Assembly (NCBI RefSeq): GCF_001435955.1
Contig: NZ_AYYT01000002.1
Location: 124,001-188,000 of the forward strand
Direction: 5' to 3'
DNA length: 64,000 nt
DNA from: Ligilactobacillus salivarius DSM 20555 = ATCC 11741
Lineage (GTDB): Bacteria > Bacillota > Bacilli > Lactobacillales > Lactobacillaceae
Shown piece after piece: positions 39,392 to 49,793 of this stretch. The stretch's first letter is position 1, and each line of letters opens with the position of its first letter. The position numbers were made by a program, and so were the translations under genes. The notes under the pieces were generated by a model. The model was not told where the DNA came from and did no database searches. It was given only the letters and a program-made list of their open reading frames with translations.

Positions 39392-39430
39392 CAAAATAAA
39401 ATACCCCATAGACTAATCTATGGAGTATTT
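39392..39430 (-). terminator. Intrinsic terminator after hpf
   Basis: Stem AATACCCCATAGA / TCTATGGAGTATT (39400-39412 with 39417-39429, one mismatch or G-U pair) with a 4-base loop, followed on the minus strand by TTTTATTTTG. Confidence 0.87.
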
Positions 39431-39454
39431 AGAGCAATTAATTATTAATCAAGC

Positions 39455-40009
39455 TTAGTCTTCACTAGCTTCAATTAAACCATAACGGCCATCGCGACGA
39501 CGATATACAATATTTATACCACCATTTTCTGCATCTTCATAGATGAAGAAATCATGGCCTAACATGTCCATTTGCAATACAGCTTCTTCGCTGTCCATTG
39601 GTTTCAAAGATAGACGCTTAGTACGAACAATTTCAAACTTCTTATCTTCTACTTCTTCTTTTTCATCTGCAACAGGTGCAAATTCAAAATTCTTAAAGCC
39701 TTTTTCACGAGACTTACGATTTACTTTAGTCTTGTATTTTCTAATTTGGCGTTCAAGCTTATCTGTAACAAGATCAATACTTGCATACATATCAGGTGAG
39801 GTTTCTTCTGCTCTCAAAACAAGATATGGCAATGGAATTGTTACTTCTACCTTTGCAGTCTTGTCTGAGTACACCTTTAAGTTTACGTGAGCCGTTGAAT
39901 CAGCAGTATTATCAAAGAACTTCTCTAATTTTGCTAATCTCTTTTCAACGTATTCACGGATTGCTCCTGTAACTTCAATATTTTCACCACGAACATTGAT
40001 TTTTAACAT
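39455..40009 (-). CDS. hpf: Ribosome hibernation promoting factor, long form
   Basis: 184 residues. The N-terminal S30AE domain (about 1-100; MLKINVRGENIEVTGAIREYVEKRLAKLEKFFDN) blocks the decoding site, and the C-terminal S30AE_C domain (about 125-184; RTKRLSLKPMDSEEAVLQMDMLGHDFFIYEDAENGGINIVYRRRDGRYGLIE) dimerises two ribosomes into 100S particles. It protects ribosomes in stationary phase and starvation. It is downstream of comFA-comFC, the usual Lactobacillales order, but has its own strong promoter with a cre-like sequence. Confidence 0.97.
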   Translation of the reverse strand: MLKINVRGENIEVTGAIREYVEKRLAKLEKFFDNTADSTAHVNLKVYSDKTAKVEVTIPLPYLVLRAEETSPDMYASIDLVTDKLERQIRKYKTKVNRKSREKGFKNFEFAPVADEKEEVEDKKFEIVRTKRLSLKPMDSEEAVLQMDMLGHDFFIYEDAENGGINIVYRRRDGRYGLIEASED

Positions 40010-40093
40010 GGTAAACCTCTCCTTTCACAACTAAGTCTTATTAGACTTATATAGAGAGTAAATAAAAAAACTTTTATCACTCTTTCTACCTAT

Positions 40094-40122
40094 ATTATAA
40101 TAGAAAGCGTTTAAATTATCAA
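40094..40122 (-). promoter_or_regulatory. hpf promoter with cre-like sequence in its spacer
   Basis: On the minus strand TTGATA (40117-40122), 17-base spacer, perfect TATAAT (40094-40099). The spacer contains TTTAAACGCTTTCT (40102-40115), which fits the CcpA target TGWAANCGNTNWCA at all but two positions. A leader of about 80 bases follows before the hpf ATG. Confidence 0.65.
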
Positions 40123-40188
40123 ATAAATTTATCAAGTTTTATGTAATTTCTTTATAAATTTTGTTTAAGTTTACAATAATTTTTTAAC

Positions 40189-40875
40189 TCATCTTGCTAA
40201 AGTTACTGAACATACTCTACTAGCTCCATTTTTTAGTAGTAATTCTTGAGCATAATATAGAGTTCTTCCTGTTGTATAAACATCGTCTATTATGACATAA
40301 TTTCCTTGTAGTTTATCACCTATGTATTCAAATGGTTGTTGTGTTTTCAAACGCTCACTTCTACTTTTTTCTGACTGCTTTTTATCCCTTTTTAATTTCT
40401 TCATTTTCAAAACTCTTGAATAAGGTAGATCTCCTATTAATCCTTCTACTTGATTGAAACCTCTATGTTGCATTGTATATTCATCCACTGGAATAGGAAT
40501 ATATATCCAATCTTTAGAAGGATAGTTATTCGTTATAAAATTTTTAAACTCTATGTTAAAAATTTTTCTCCAATAATAGTCTCCCATAAACTTATATCTT
40601 TCGAAGTATTTTTTGATAATTAAATTATCATATGTATATATCGACTTATTATTCAATAAGATTTTGTTATTATTTTTCCACTTAATGCAGTCATTACATA
40701 ATAACAACTTTTTTTGTTCTCTCCCACATCCTTCACAAGCATTATCTATCTTACATTTTCCCAATTCTTCTCTACATCTTTTACAAACATTATCTCGCTT
40801 ATATTTTTCTAACGATAAAATCCATTTAATATTTAATTTAAAATCAATTGTGTTGTTGCATAATAAGCAATTCAT
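40189..40875 (-). CDS. comFC: Competence protein ComFC (phosphoribosyltransferase-like)
   Basis: 228 residues. An N-terminal zinc-ribbon region carries repeated Cys pairs (CLLC, CKRC, CEGC, CNDC in the first ~65 residues). The C-terminal part is a type I phosphoribosyltransferase fold with the PRPP loop VIIDDVYTTGRTL near residue 197 and IPIPVDEYTMQHRGFNQVE before it. In naturally transformable Firmicutes it works with ComFA and DprA during DNA uptake. Its ATG lies within the comFA stop region (4-base overlap), so the two are translated together. Confidence 0.93.
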   Translation of the reverse strand: MNCLLCNNTIDFKLNIKWILSLEKYKRDNVCKRCREELGKCKIDNACEGCGREQKKLLLCNDCIKWKNNNKILLNNKSIYTYDNLIIKKYFERYKFMGDYYWRKIFNIEFKNFITNNYPSKDWIYIPIPVDEYTMQHRGFNQVEGLIGDLPYSRVLKMKKLKRDKKQSEKSRSERLKTQQPFEYIGDKLQGNYVIIDDVYTTGRTLYYAQELLLKNGASRVCSVTLAR

Positions 40876-42209
40876 GAGATACCTTCTCTCAATTTTTTAG
40901 CTTTTTTATTTAAAAATTCTATTTGCTTTTGTGCATCTTTTACCTTTCTTGTATATCTATCACAGATAAATATTACATCACCATCTGGTCTACTAACACT
41001 GCGCCCAACCCTCCCAGCAATTTGAACTAAAGCAGATGTTGAAAATACACTATTGTCAGCACCTAACACTAGTAAATCGATTTCCGGAAAAGTAACTCCT
41101 CTTTCTAAAATTGTTGTTGTTATTAAATACGTATACTCTTTGTTTCTCATTTTTTGTACTTTTTCAATTCGATATTCATCAGCTGCATGAACTGTATCAC
41201 CTTTTATTTTACTAGCTAAGACTGCTTTAATTACTTCTCTTACTTTATTTAACATAGCAACATGAGGTACAAATACTAAGAACTGCTTTCCATTTTGCTC
41301 CCATTTTTTTAGATACTTTTTAATTTTTGTATCCAATTTCCCTTGTAAAATAAATCCCCACCAATTATTCGTAAATTCTACTTTTATAGTAGGTAAAGCA
41401 TTTTGATGAAATCTCATTGGTAAATAACTTATAGATATATTCCCTCTTTTTATCTTTTTTGCCAACTCATTACTAGGCGTAGCAGTTAGATAAATAAGAG
41501 TCCCTGTTTTCTTAATAGCCTGTTTAGTTGCAAATAACAATTCTTTATTATTAACATATGGAAAAGCATCGACTTCATCAATTATCAGTACATCAAAAGC
41601 TTCTTTAAATTTTAATAATTGGTGTGTTGTACATACTACCAGTTGAGTATATCTATATACTTCTTCACTTCTTCCATGCAAAAGAATTTTATCAATCTCT
41701 TTGAAAGCTTTATCTAAACGTGGGTATAATTCATTACATACATCCACTCTAGGAGAAGCAATCGCTACACGAAATTTTTTTCTTAGAGCTTCAGCTATTG
41801 GTTTAAATAACATTTCAGTTTTTCCAGCCCCCGTAACAGCCCATAATAAATGCTCCGTATTTTTTCCAATTATATTAATTAGTTCATTAGAGCATACCTC
41901 TTGAAATTTAGACAATTTCCCGTCCCACGTTAAAATTTCATCAACCTTATTAAAATGATTATCCTCAATAACATGAACTAAATTATTCAATGTACTGACT
42001 CTTCCTAAAACAATACATTTCGGGCAATAGTAATTATCATAAGGTAATTTAGCTCTTTCCTTAGTTGTTACTTTCCCACAACGATTACATTTTATTTTAT
42101 TTTTAAAAACCTTAATTGCTTGATAAATTTCAATATTATCAGATGACATTATTTTTTCTTCCGATTTATCGACTACTACTAAACGACCAACCATTTCATT
42201 AAAATCCAT
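40872..42209 (-). CDS. comFA: Competence DNA translocase ATPase ComFA
   Basis: About 445 residues. A four-Cys zinc site (CNRCGKVTTKER...YYCPKC, about 42-66) precedes a superfamily 2 helicase core: Walker A AVTGAGKTEM (about 125), DEVD box LIIDEVDAFPY, motif III YLTATPS, and C-terminal motifs TTTILERGVTFP and QIAGRVGRS. ComFA drives single-stranded DNA into the cytoplasm through ComEC. The ATG at 42209 follows GGGAGG at 10 bases; an in-frame TTG (42227) overlaps that site. Both com genes look intact, so at least this step of competence could work. Confidence 0.93.
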   Translation of the reverse strand: MDFNEMVGRLVVVDKSEEKIMSSDNIEIYQAIKVFKNKIKCNRCGKVTTKERAKLPYDNYYCPKCIVLGRVSTLNNLVHVIEDNHFNKVDEILTWDGKLSKFQEVCSNELINIIGKNTEHLLWAVTGAGKTEMLFKPIAEALRKKFRVAIASPRVDVCNELYPRLDKAFKEIDKILLHGRSEEVYRYTQLVVCTTHQLLKFKEAFDVLIIDEVDAFPYVNNKELLFATKQAIKKTGTLIYLTATPSNELAKKIKRGNISISYLPMRFHQNALPTIKVEFTNNWWGFILQGKLDTKIKKYLKKWEQNGKQFLVFVPHVAMLNKVREVIKAVLASKIKGDTVHAADEYRIEKVQKMRNKEYTYLITTTILERGVTFPEIDLLVLGADNSVFSTSALVQIAGRVGRSVSRPDGDVIFICDRYTRKVKDAQKQIEFLNKKAKKLREGIS

Positions 42210-42243
42210 CCATACTTGCCCTCCCAATATTTTCTACTTTCTA

Positions 42244-42251
42244 TATACGCA
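42244..42251 (-). promoter_or_regulatory. Possible competence sigma-factor box before comFA
   Basis: TGCGTATA on the minus strand, preceded by a T-run, matches the streptococcal ComX 'cin-box' TACGAATA at six of eight bases. It lies 34 bases before the comFA ATG. The T-run belongs to the preceding terminator, so the resemblance may be partly accidental. Confidence 0.35.
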
Positions 42252-42289
42252 AAAATGACAGAAAATGCTAAATATTTTCTGTCATTTTT
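42251..42289 (-). terminator. Intrinsic terminator after tagO
   Basis: Sixteen-base perfect stem (AAAAATGACAGAAAAT, 42251-42266, with 42274-42289) with a 7-base loop. The U-tract on the minus strand comes from the stem itself (TTTTT). It separates tagO from comFA. Confidence 0.85.
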
Positions 42290-43380
42290 TATTTTTCTAT
42301 TTTATTTTCAGACAAAAGAACTATTTTTTTTATAAAATTCAATAATGGACGTCGTGATTCACCAACTAATCCAATAACCTCAACAAAAATTTCTAATCCC
42401 AATAGTGTAGCCACTGTCAATAAAACAGAGCCCCAAAAACTAGAAATAGGATATAGCAATGAAATAGATGAAAAAATCAATGCTATTCCATAAATAACTA
42501 ATACGGTTTGTCTATGACTCAATCCCATTTGCATTAGTCTATGATGCAAATGATGCTTATCAGCTTGTGAAATTGGTTTTTTATTTAAAATTCTTCGTAA
42601 AATTGCATAGACAGTATCAGTTATTGGTACTCCTAAAATAATAACTGGAATTATTATTGTAATAAATGTCGCATTCTTCAAACCATATAATGCAAAAACC
42701 GAGATCATGAAACCTATAAATAAAGATCCCGTATCACCTAAATATATCTTAGCAGGATGAAAATTATATGGCAAAAATCCTATCAATGCTGCTACTAACG
42801 TAAACATCATTATTGATATGAAAGTATTAGTTACATTTAAAAAGAAATACCCTGTAACTGCACTGGTAGATAAAGCAATAATTGCTACTCCAGTTGCTAA
42901 TCCATCTAATCCATCAATTAAATTAACTGCATTAGTAATTGCTAAAATCCATATTAGTGTTATTGGTAAACTTAACCACCCTAAAGTTACTGTGCCTAAA
43001 AATGGCAATGTAATAGTTGTCATTTTAATTTTAGCAATAAAAAATACTACTAAAGCTGCTAAAGTTATTCCATATATTTTTTGTCTAGGTTTTAATTCAT
43101 AAATATCATCTATTATTCCAGTAGCTAAAATTATACATTCTGCTAACAATAATGCCCACAATTGTTCGATTGGGTATTGCTTTCTCAATAAAAGAAAATT
43201 AGTCACATTAAATGCTAGAAAAATAGCTAATCCACCCATTGTCGGCATAGGAACCTTATTTACACGACGAGCATTTGGATTGTCAACAGCTCCTACTTTA
43301 AATGCTAACAATCTTATAAACGGAGTCAAAATAGCTGATAGAATCATTGTTGCAAATAGAGATGCTATAATTCTATACAT
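42289..43380 (-). CDS. tagO: Undecaprenyl-phosphate N-acetylglucosaminyl 1-phosphate transferase
   Basis: 363 residues, about 11 TM helices, of the MraY/WecA/TagO family. It transfers GlcNAc-1-phosphate from UDP-GlcNAc to undecaprenyl phosphate, the first step of wall teichoic acid (or related glycan) assembly. Family motifs: MPTMGGLAIF, the DDxx pair in TGIIDDIYELKPRQK, NAVNLIDGLDGLATG, LGDTGSLFIGFM and the His-rich cytoplasmic loop KHHLHHRLMQMGLSHRQTV. ATG at 43380 has AGAGGAT upstream. WecA, TagO and EpsL-type roles cannot be separated from sequence alone. Confidence 0.93.
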   Translation of the reverse strand: MYRIIASLFATMILSAILTPFIRLLAFKVGAVDNPNARRVNKVPMPTMGGLAIFLAFNVTNFLLLRKQYPIEQLWALLLAECIILATGIIDDIYELKPRQKIYGITLAALVVFFIAKIKMTTITLPFLGTVTLGWLSLPITLIWILAITNAVNLIDGLDGLATGVAIIALSTSAVTGYFFLNVTNTFISIMMFTLVAALIGFLPYNFHPAKIYLGDTGSLFIGFMISVFALYGLKNATFITIIIPVIILGVPITDTVYAILRRILNKKPISQADKHHLHHRLMQMGLSHRQTVLVIYGIALIFSSISLLYPISSFWGSVLLTVATLLGLEIFVEVIGLVGESRRPLLNFIKKIVLLSENKIEK

Positions 43381-43396
43381 ATTATCCTCTTTCTTA

Positions 43397-43418
43397 AGTT
43401 CTAACTATATGTAGAACT
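43397..43418 (-). repeat. Inverted repeat in the tagO leader
   Basis: Perfect 7-base arms AGTTCTA / TAGAACT around an 8-base spacer, just upstream of the tagO ribosome binding site. It could be an operator or a leader hairpin affecting translation; no T-run follows. Confidence 0.35.
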
Positions 43419-43488
43419 ATGTTTTAACAATTTATTATATACCGCTATCTTATCATAACTTATCAAATTAGTCATTAATACCTAAAAT

Positions 43489-43528
43489 AAAATAGGATTG
43501 ACAATTTAACATCGCCAATCCTTATTTT
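43489..43528 (-). terminator. Intrinsic terminator after the KimA-like permease
   Basis: Stem AATAGGATTG / CAATCCTTATT (arms 43491-43500 and 43516-43526, one bulge) followed on the minus strand by TTTTATTTTAGG. Confidence 0.82.
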
Positions 43529-43530
43529 AA

Positions 43531-45360
43531 TTATTTTTTCAAATGATAATTATAAGTTGAAACAATGATATTTTCTCGAGAATTCAAAGCTGTTCTTAAA
43601 CGTAATGCTGTTTGGTTATGCAAGATATTTTGCCAAGGTTTCTTAGGTACAAATTGAGGTACTAAGACTGTAACTGAATAATTTCTTTCCGCAGCTTTCT
43701 TAGCAATAACATCACAGAATCTAATAACAGGTGTTTGAACCGAACGATAAGATGAATGTAAATCAACAAATCTCACATCACCAAATGATTCCTTAAATTC
43801 CTTAGCAGTTTCGTGTTCTTTTTTAGGGTTAGTATCAAACGAAACATGCATAGCAATTACATAGTCACCAATTGAACGAGCATAGTTAATAGCACCAGTA
43901 GTTACATGAGTTACAGAACTAACTAATACAATAACAGTTGAACCGTCATAATCATGCAATTGAGCATCATTGCTTAATCTTAATTGAGCGGCAATCTTCA
44001 CATAGTGATCGTGTATCTTATAGAATCCAAAAATCAATGCTGGCATGATAATCAAATATGGCCATACATTTGCAAAATGTAACCAGAACAAGAAAATAAC
44101 TAGAGCCAATGAAATTAGAGCACCTACCAAATTAAACATTGAGTTTAAAATCCAATGTTTACCTCGTTCTCTAAACCAATGAATGATCATTCCAGACTGA
44201 GATAAAGTAAATGGCACAAACACACCTACTGCATATAAAGGTATCAATAGATTAGTTTGTCCATGGAAAATTAAAATCAAAGTAATCGCGCCAATTGCCA
44301 ATGCAATAATACCATTAGAGTATCCTAAGCGATCACCCTTGTCCATAAACATATGTGGCATAAATTTATCCTTGGCAAGATTATATGCAAGGATTGGGAA
44401 TGCTGAAAAACCTGTATTAGCAGCAACAGCTAAAATCATCGCAGTTGCCAATTGTAATAGATAAAATAGCACTCCATGCCCAAATACGGCAATACCTATT
44501 TGTGATAAAACTGTTTGCTTGGAATTAGGTAAAATACCTAAGTAATAACTTAAGAATGTAATTCCAGCAAAGAAGATACCCAAAATCAATGCCATAATTC
44601 CTAATGTATTAGCAGCATTTTTACGTTTAGGTTTCTTAAAGTTTGGAACTGCATTACTAATAGCTTCAACCCCTGTTAATGAGGAAGAACCTGCAGAAAA
44701 AGCTTTTAAGAATAAAAGCACTGACATTCCAGGAACTGCTTGACCGACATGCGCAGCTGCAGCATAGTGGATATTACCTGTGAAGATATTAAACAATCCC
44801 CAACCCACCAAAGCTACAATCATAATTACAAAGAAATATACTGGAACCGTCAAAAATGAAGCTGATTCACGCAATCCTCTTAAATTCAAAGTCATAATGA
44901 ACAGGACAATTAAAATAGATATACCTACACTATGAGCCCTCAAAGAAGGTATCGCAGAAGTGATTGCTTCTGTACCAGATGTTACAGATACAGCTACCGT
45001 AAGCATATAGTCAACTAATAAGGAACCTCCAGCTACTAATCCAGCACCTGTTCCCCAGTTCTGCGTAGCAACAACATAAGCACCACCACCAGAAGGATAC
45101 GCATGGATAATTTGTCGATATGACATAGTTATTGCAAAAAGTAAAATCAATACTATCCCTGCTGCTGGAACTGCATACCATGTAGCTGCTGCAGATAAAA
45201 CAAATAAAGCTGTTGTAATTTGTTCTGTACCATAAGCAACTGATGATAAAGCATCTGATGAAAGTAATGCTAGAGCTTTAAATTTTGTTAACGCTTGGCC
45301 GCCTTCTTCTGTTGTCTTAAGCGGCTCCCCAATAAGTAATCTTTTTAAGTAACGCCACAT
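43531..45360 (-). CDS. APC-superfamily permease, KimA/YdaO-like
   Basis: 609 residues: about 12 TM helices to residue ~460, then a soluble C-terminal domain of ~150 residues (VIVLVSSVTHVTTGAINYARSIGDYVIAMHVSF, YSVTVLVPQFVPKKPWQNILHNQTA). The N-terminal region KFKALALLSSDALSSVAYGTEQI and the long form with a USP-like tail match Bacillus KimA (YdaO), a high-affinity K+/H+ symporter inhibited by c-di-AMP. Many databases call this family amino acid permease. K+ import is therefore likely but not proved. ATG at 45360 follows AGGGAG. No ydaO-type riboswitch is seen upstream. Confidence 0.85.
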   Translation of the reverse strand: MWRYLKRLLIGEPLKTTEEGGQALTKFKALALLSSDALSSVAYGTEQITTALFVLSAAATWYAVPAAGIVLILLFAITMSYRQIIHAYPSGGGAYVVATQNWGTGAGLVAGGSLLVDYMLTVAVSVTSGTEAITSAIPSLRAHSVGISILIVLFIMTLNLRGLRESASFLTVPVYFFVIMIVALVGWGLFNIFTGNIHYAAAAHVGQAVPGMSVLLFLKAFSAGSSSLTGVEAISNAVPNFKKPKRKNAANTLGIMALILGIFFAGITFLSYYLGILPNSKQTVLSQIGIAVFGHGVLFYLLQLATAMILAVAANTGFSAFPILAYNLAKDKFMPHMFMDKGDRLGYSNGIIALAIGAITLILIFHGQTNLLIPLYAVGVFVPFTLSQSGMIIHWFRERGKHWILNSMFNLVGALISLALVIFLFWLHFANVWPYLIIMPALIFGFYKIHDHYVKIAAQLRLSNDAQLHDYDGSTVIVLVSSVTHVTTGAINYARSIGDYVIAMHVSFDTNPKKEHETAKEFKESFGDVRFVDLHSSYRSVQTPVIRFCDVIAKKAAERNYSVTVLVPQFVPKKPWQNILHNQTALRLRTALNSRENIIVSTYNYHLKK

Positions 45361-45401
45361 AATAATTGCTCCCTTAATTTAATTATCTATTTTTCTCTTT
45401 T

Positions 45402-45439
45402 CTTAACTAAATGTTAAGAATATTTTGATACAAATTATA
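45402..45439 (-). promoter_or_regulatory. Putative promoter -10 and inverted repeat before the KimA-like gene
   Basis: A perfect TATAAT on the minus strand (45434-45439) is followed by the inverted repeat CTTAAC-TTTA/TAAAT-GTTAAG (arms 6 bases, about 45410-45426 region of the leader). No good -35 box lies at 16-18 bases. The repeat could be an operator or leader hairpin. Confidence 0.3.
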
Positions 45440-45543
45440 TAAAATCATATTTCATTTAAAGTTTCAACAGCTATTTAATCAAAATGTTTAAAAAAGTAAT
45501 TTTGTTAGAATTTTGTCACATAGTTCTTGTTAGAAATTAACTG

Positions 45544-47946
45544 TTAATTATTCAAAATATTTTTTATTTTATTTCTAATTTTAATAAAACCATTTCGAAC
45601 TAAGTTAACAATTTTGGTTGTAAAACTTAATAACGTATTAATCGTTATTGCAATTAATATTAATAAAACAATACATTCTTTCGATGGCAATGTAATGCCA
45701 AATAACCATGGTAAAAATACGCAACTTCCTATCAATCCTAAGATACATCCCACATAAACGGTTACTCTAAGGACATTGAATGGCTTACAAGTCTTATACA
45801 AAACTATCAATCCTACTATAGATAATAAAATAGTGGAAGCTGTTGAATAGTCTGCATATTTTATTTCAAACATCGAAGCTAAAAGTACCATCATTTCCAC
45901 AACTATCACATCAGTTATCCCTGCTGGAAAGGCCCTTAGTAATATATTAGATAAAAATCGCCCTTCTATCTTTTCTTTATTAGGTTGTAACGCTAGGAAA
46001 AAGGCAGGTATTCCAATCGTAAACATCCCTATCAATGAAACTTGTGCAGGCTTTAAAGGATAAGTAAATGATAAAATAACTGCTAACATTGATAAGAAAA
46101 AGGAAAATATATTCTTTACCAAAAACAAACTAGCAGAACGTTGGATGTTATTTACTACACGTCTTCCTTCTAAAACTACGTCAGGCATACATGAAAAATT
46201 CGATTCTAATAGCACTACTTGCGATAAATAAACTGCAGCATCACTACCAGACGCCATAGCTATACTGCAATCTGCATCTTTCAGTGCTAGCACGTCATTT
46301 ACTCCATCGCCTGTCATAGCAACAGTCCTTCCTTGTTCTTTCAAAATTCGTATAATTTCTCTTTTTTGCGTTGGTGTCACCCTACCAAAAATATTATAGT
46401 TTTTAACTGCTTCAGCTAGTTCCTCTTTTGTCTCTAACTTTGTAGCATCAATGTACAGATCTGCATTTTCAATTTTAGCTTTTTTAGATATTTCTGAAAC
46501 AGTTTGCGGATTATCTCCAGAAATAACCTTTACTTCTACTCCCTGCTCCTTAAAATAGTTAAATGTTGCAGGTGCCTCTTTTCTTATGGGATTTGTTATT
46601 AATACATATCCTATAGGAATTACTTTACCTGTAACTTTCTTATCCATAAAACCATCTAAAGCTTTTCCAAATACTAGTACTCTGTATCCTTTTTTAGTAT
46701 CTTCATTAATATCATCTTGATATAATGGAAAATCTTCACGCAATACAAATTCAGGAGCACCTAATATGTATGCATCATTTTCAAAAACAGCCCCACTATA
46801 CTTATTTTTTGATGTAAATGGAATGATTTCACTTGCTATCACTTTGCTCGTCTGTTTGCAATAATTCCTTATTGCTTTCATAGTATTATTGCTTTCATCC
46901 ATTGCATAAACAAACTTTGCTAATAACTCTTCAAAGGTATCTCTGTTTTCTATATCGATTGCTTTTATTTTTTCTACTTTCATTTTATTTTCAGTAATTG
47001 TTCCTGTTTTATCTACACATAAAACATCTACCCTTGCTAGAGTTTCAATGCTTTTCATATCATGAAGCAATACTTTTTTCTTTGCCAACCTCATGGAACT
47101 AACAGCTAATGCTACACTTGTTAACAAATACAGTCCCTCTGGTATCATACCTAAAACAGCTGCTACCATAGATGTTATATTGTCATGTAAACTTTCATGA
47201 TTTATAAAAATTCCTTGTATAAATAAAACAATTCCAATCGGAACTAACGCTACACCTACAAATTTTACTAATATATCAAGATCTTGGATCATTTCAGAAC
47301 GTTCAACATTTTTCATTTTCTTAGCTTCTAATGTTAACTTAGAAATATATGAGTCTCTGCCAACCGCTGTTAGTCTTGCTCTACACTTTCCAGCAATAAT
47401 AAAGCTACCTGACATTAATTTATCTCCTGGCTTTTTAGGAATTTCATCAGACTCCCCTGTCAATAAAGATTCATTTACTAAAACTTCTCCACTTACAATT
47501 TCACTATCAGCTAAAATTTGATTCCCCGTTTTAAAGATTACAATATCATCTAATACTAAATCTTCTGCATTTACTTGTTTAACCTCTCCGTTTCTTACTA
47601 CCATAGCCTGCGGAACATTTAGCATCGTTAACTTATCAACAACTTTTTTTGCCCTTAATTCTTGAATTATCCCAATAAAAATATTTGCAATAATAATTGG
47701 TAAAAAGGTTAAGTTTCTAAATGAATTTACTAAACATAAAAGTAAAGTTAATATTAAAAATATCAAATTAAAGTATGTAAATATATTTTCTGCAACTATT
47801 TCTTTAGCAGTACGTACAGGTGGTTTCACTGTCTCATTACTCCAACCATTTTTCTTATATTTTTCCACTTGTTTATCCGTAAGCCCATAGTCTGCATCAG
47901 GAGTTATCCTATTTATGTCAATTTTTTCGTTACTTGATTTTTTCAT
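45544..47946 (-). CDS. P-type cation ATPase, CtpE-like
   Basis: 800 residues. Actuator motif LLTGESDEIP (TGES), the helix-4 segment MIPEGLYLLTSVALAVS, phosphorylated Asp312 in CVDKTGTIT, the nucleotide-binding region, and the hinge TGDGVNDVLALKDADCSIAMASGSDAA are all intact, with about ten TM helices. There is no N-terminal heavy-metal domain and no CPx motif, so it is not a Cu/Cd pump. PEGL without a following Pro and the overall layout resemble CtpE/MgtA-like P2/P3 ATPases that move Ca2+ or Mg2+. It is a single gene between groEL and the KimA-like permease. ATG at 47946 has AGGGGGAT upstream; a palindrome covers its probable -10 box. Confidence 0.87.
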   Translation of the reverse strand: MKKSSNEKIDINRITPDADYGLTDKQVEKYKKNGWSNETVKPPVRTAKEIVAENIFTYFNLIFLILTLLLCLVNSFRNLTFLPIIIANIFIGIIQELRAKKVVDKLTMLNVPQAMVVRNGEVKQVNAEDLVLDDIVIFKTGNQILADSEIVSGEVLVNESLLTGESDEIPKKPGDKLMSGSFIIAGKCRARLTAVGRDSYISKLTLEAKKMKNVERSEMIQDLDILVKFVGVALVPIGIVLFIQGIFINHESLHDNITSMVAAVLGMIPEGLYLLTSVALAVSSMRLAKKKVLLHDMKSIETLARVDVLCVDKTGTITENKMKVEKIKAIDIENRDTFEELLAKFVYAMDESNNTMKAIRNYCKQTSKVIASEIIPFTSKNKYSGAVFENDAYILGAPEFVLREDFPLYQDDINEDTKKGYRVLVFGKALDGFMDKKVTGKVIPIGYVLITNPIRKEAPATFNYFKEQGVEVKVISGDNPQTVSEISKKAKIENADLYIDATKLETKEELAEAVKNYNIFGRVTPTQKREIIRILKEQGRTVAMTGDGVNDVLALKDADCSIAMASGSDAAVYLSQVVLLESNFSCMPDVVLEGRRVVNNIQRSASLFLVKNIFSFFLSMLAVILSFTYPLKPAQVSLIGMFTIGIPAFFLALQPNKEKIEGRFLSNILLRAFPAGITDVIVVEMMVLLASMFEIKYADYSTASTILLSIVGLIVLYKTCKPFNVLRVTVYVGCILGLIGSCVFLPWLFGITLPSKECIVLLILIAITINTLLSFTTKIVNLVRNGFIKIRNKIKNILNN

Positions 47947-47973
47947 TACTATCCCCCTAATCCCTAACTATCA

Positions 47974-47991
47974 CTAATGTTAGTATAACAT
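47974..47991 (-). promoter_or_regulatory. Palindromic operator candidate over the P-type ATPase promoter
   Basis: ATGTTA-GTA-TAACAT (47977-47991) is a perfect 6+6 palindrome that includes an extended -10 (TGT-TATACT on the minus strand). It overlaps a second palindrome ACTAA-TG-TTAGT (47974-47985). A repressor bound here would block the promoter. The regulator is unknown. Confidence 0.5.
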
Positions 47992-48062
47992 GCAGGATAT
48001 AATAAAATCATTGAACAATCTTTAACTTTTATATAATACATTTAAAATATTATATAATTTAT

Positions 48063-48109
48063 AAAAAAATAAACACTGAAATTTCACGACTGAAATCTCA
48101 GTGTTTATT
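48063..48109 (-). terminator. Intrinsic terminator after groESL
   Basis: Nineteen-position inverted repeat (48068-48086 with 48091-48109, one mismatch) and 4-base loop, followed on the minus strand by TTTTTTTAT, about 33 bases after the groEL stop. Confidence 0.93.
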
Positions 48110-48141
48110 ACTTATTTCTAATTTAGTAATCTAAACATAGA

Positions 48142-49782
<1,641 letters not shown>

Positions 49783-49793
49783 TTAATTAAAAA

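Noticed and set aside
45361-45543. c-di-AMP (ydaO) riboswitch before the KimA-like permease
   Set aside because: The leader is too short and AT-rich; none of the conserved ydaO riboswitch blocks could be found. Only a 6-base inverted repeat and two copies of TTGTTAGAA (45502 and 45527) are present, too short to interpret.
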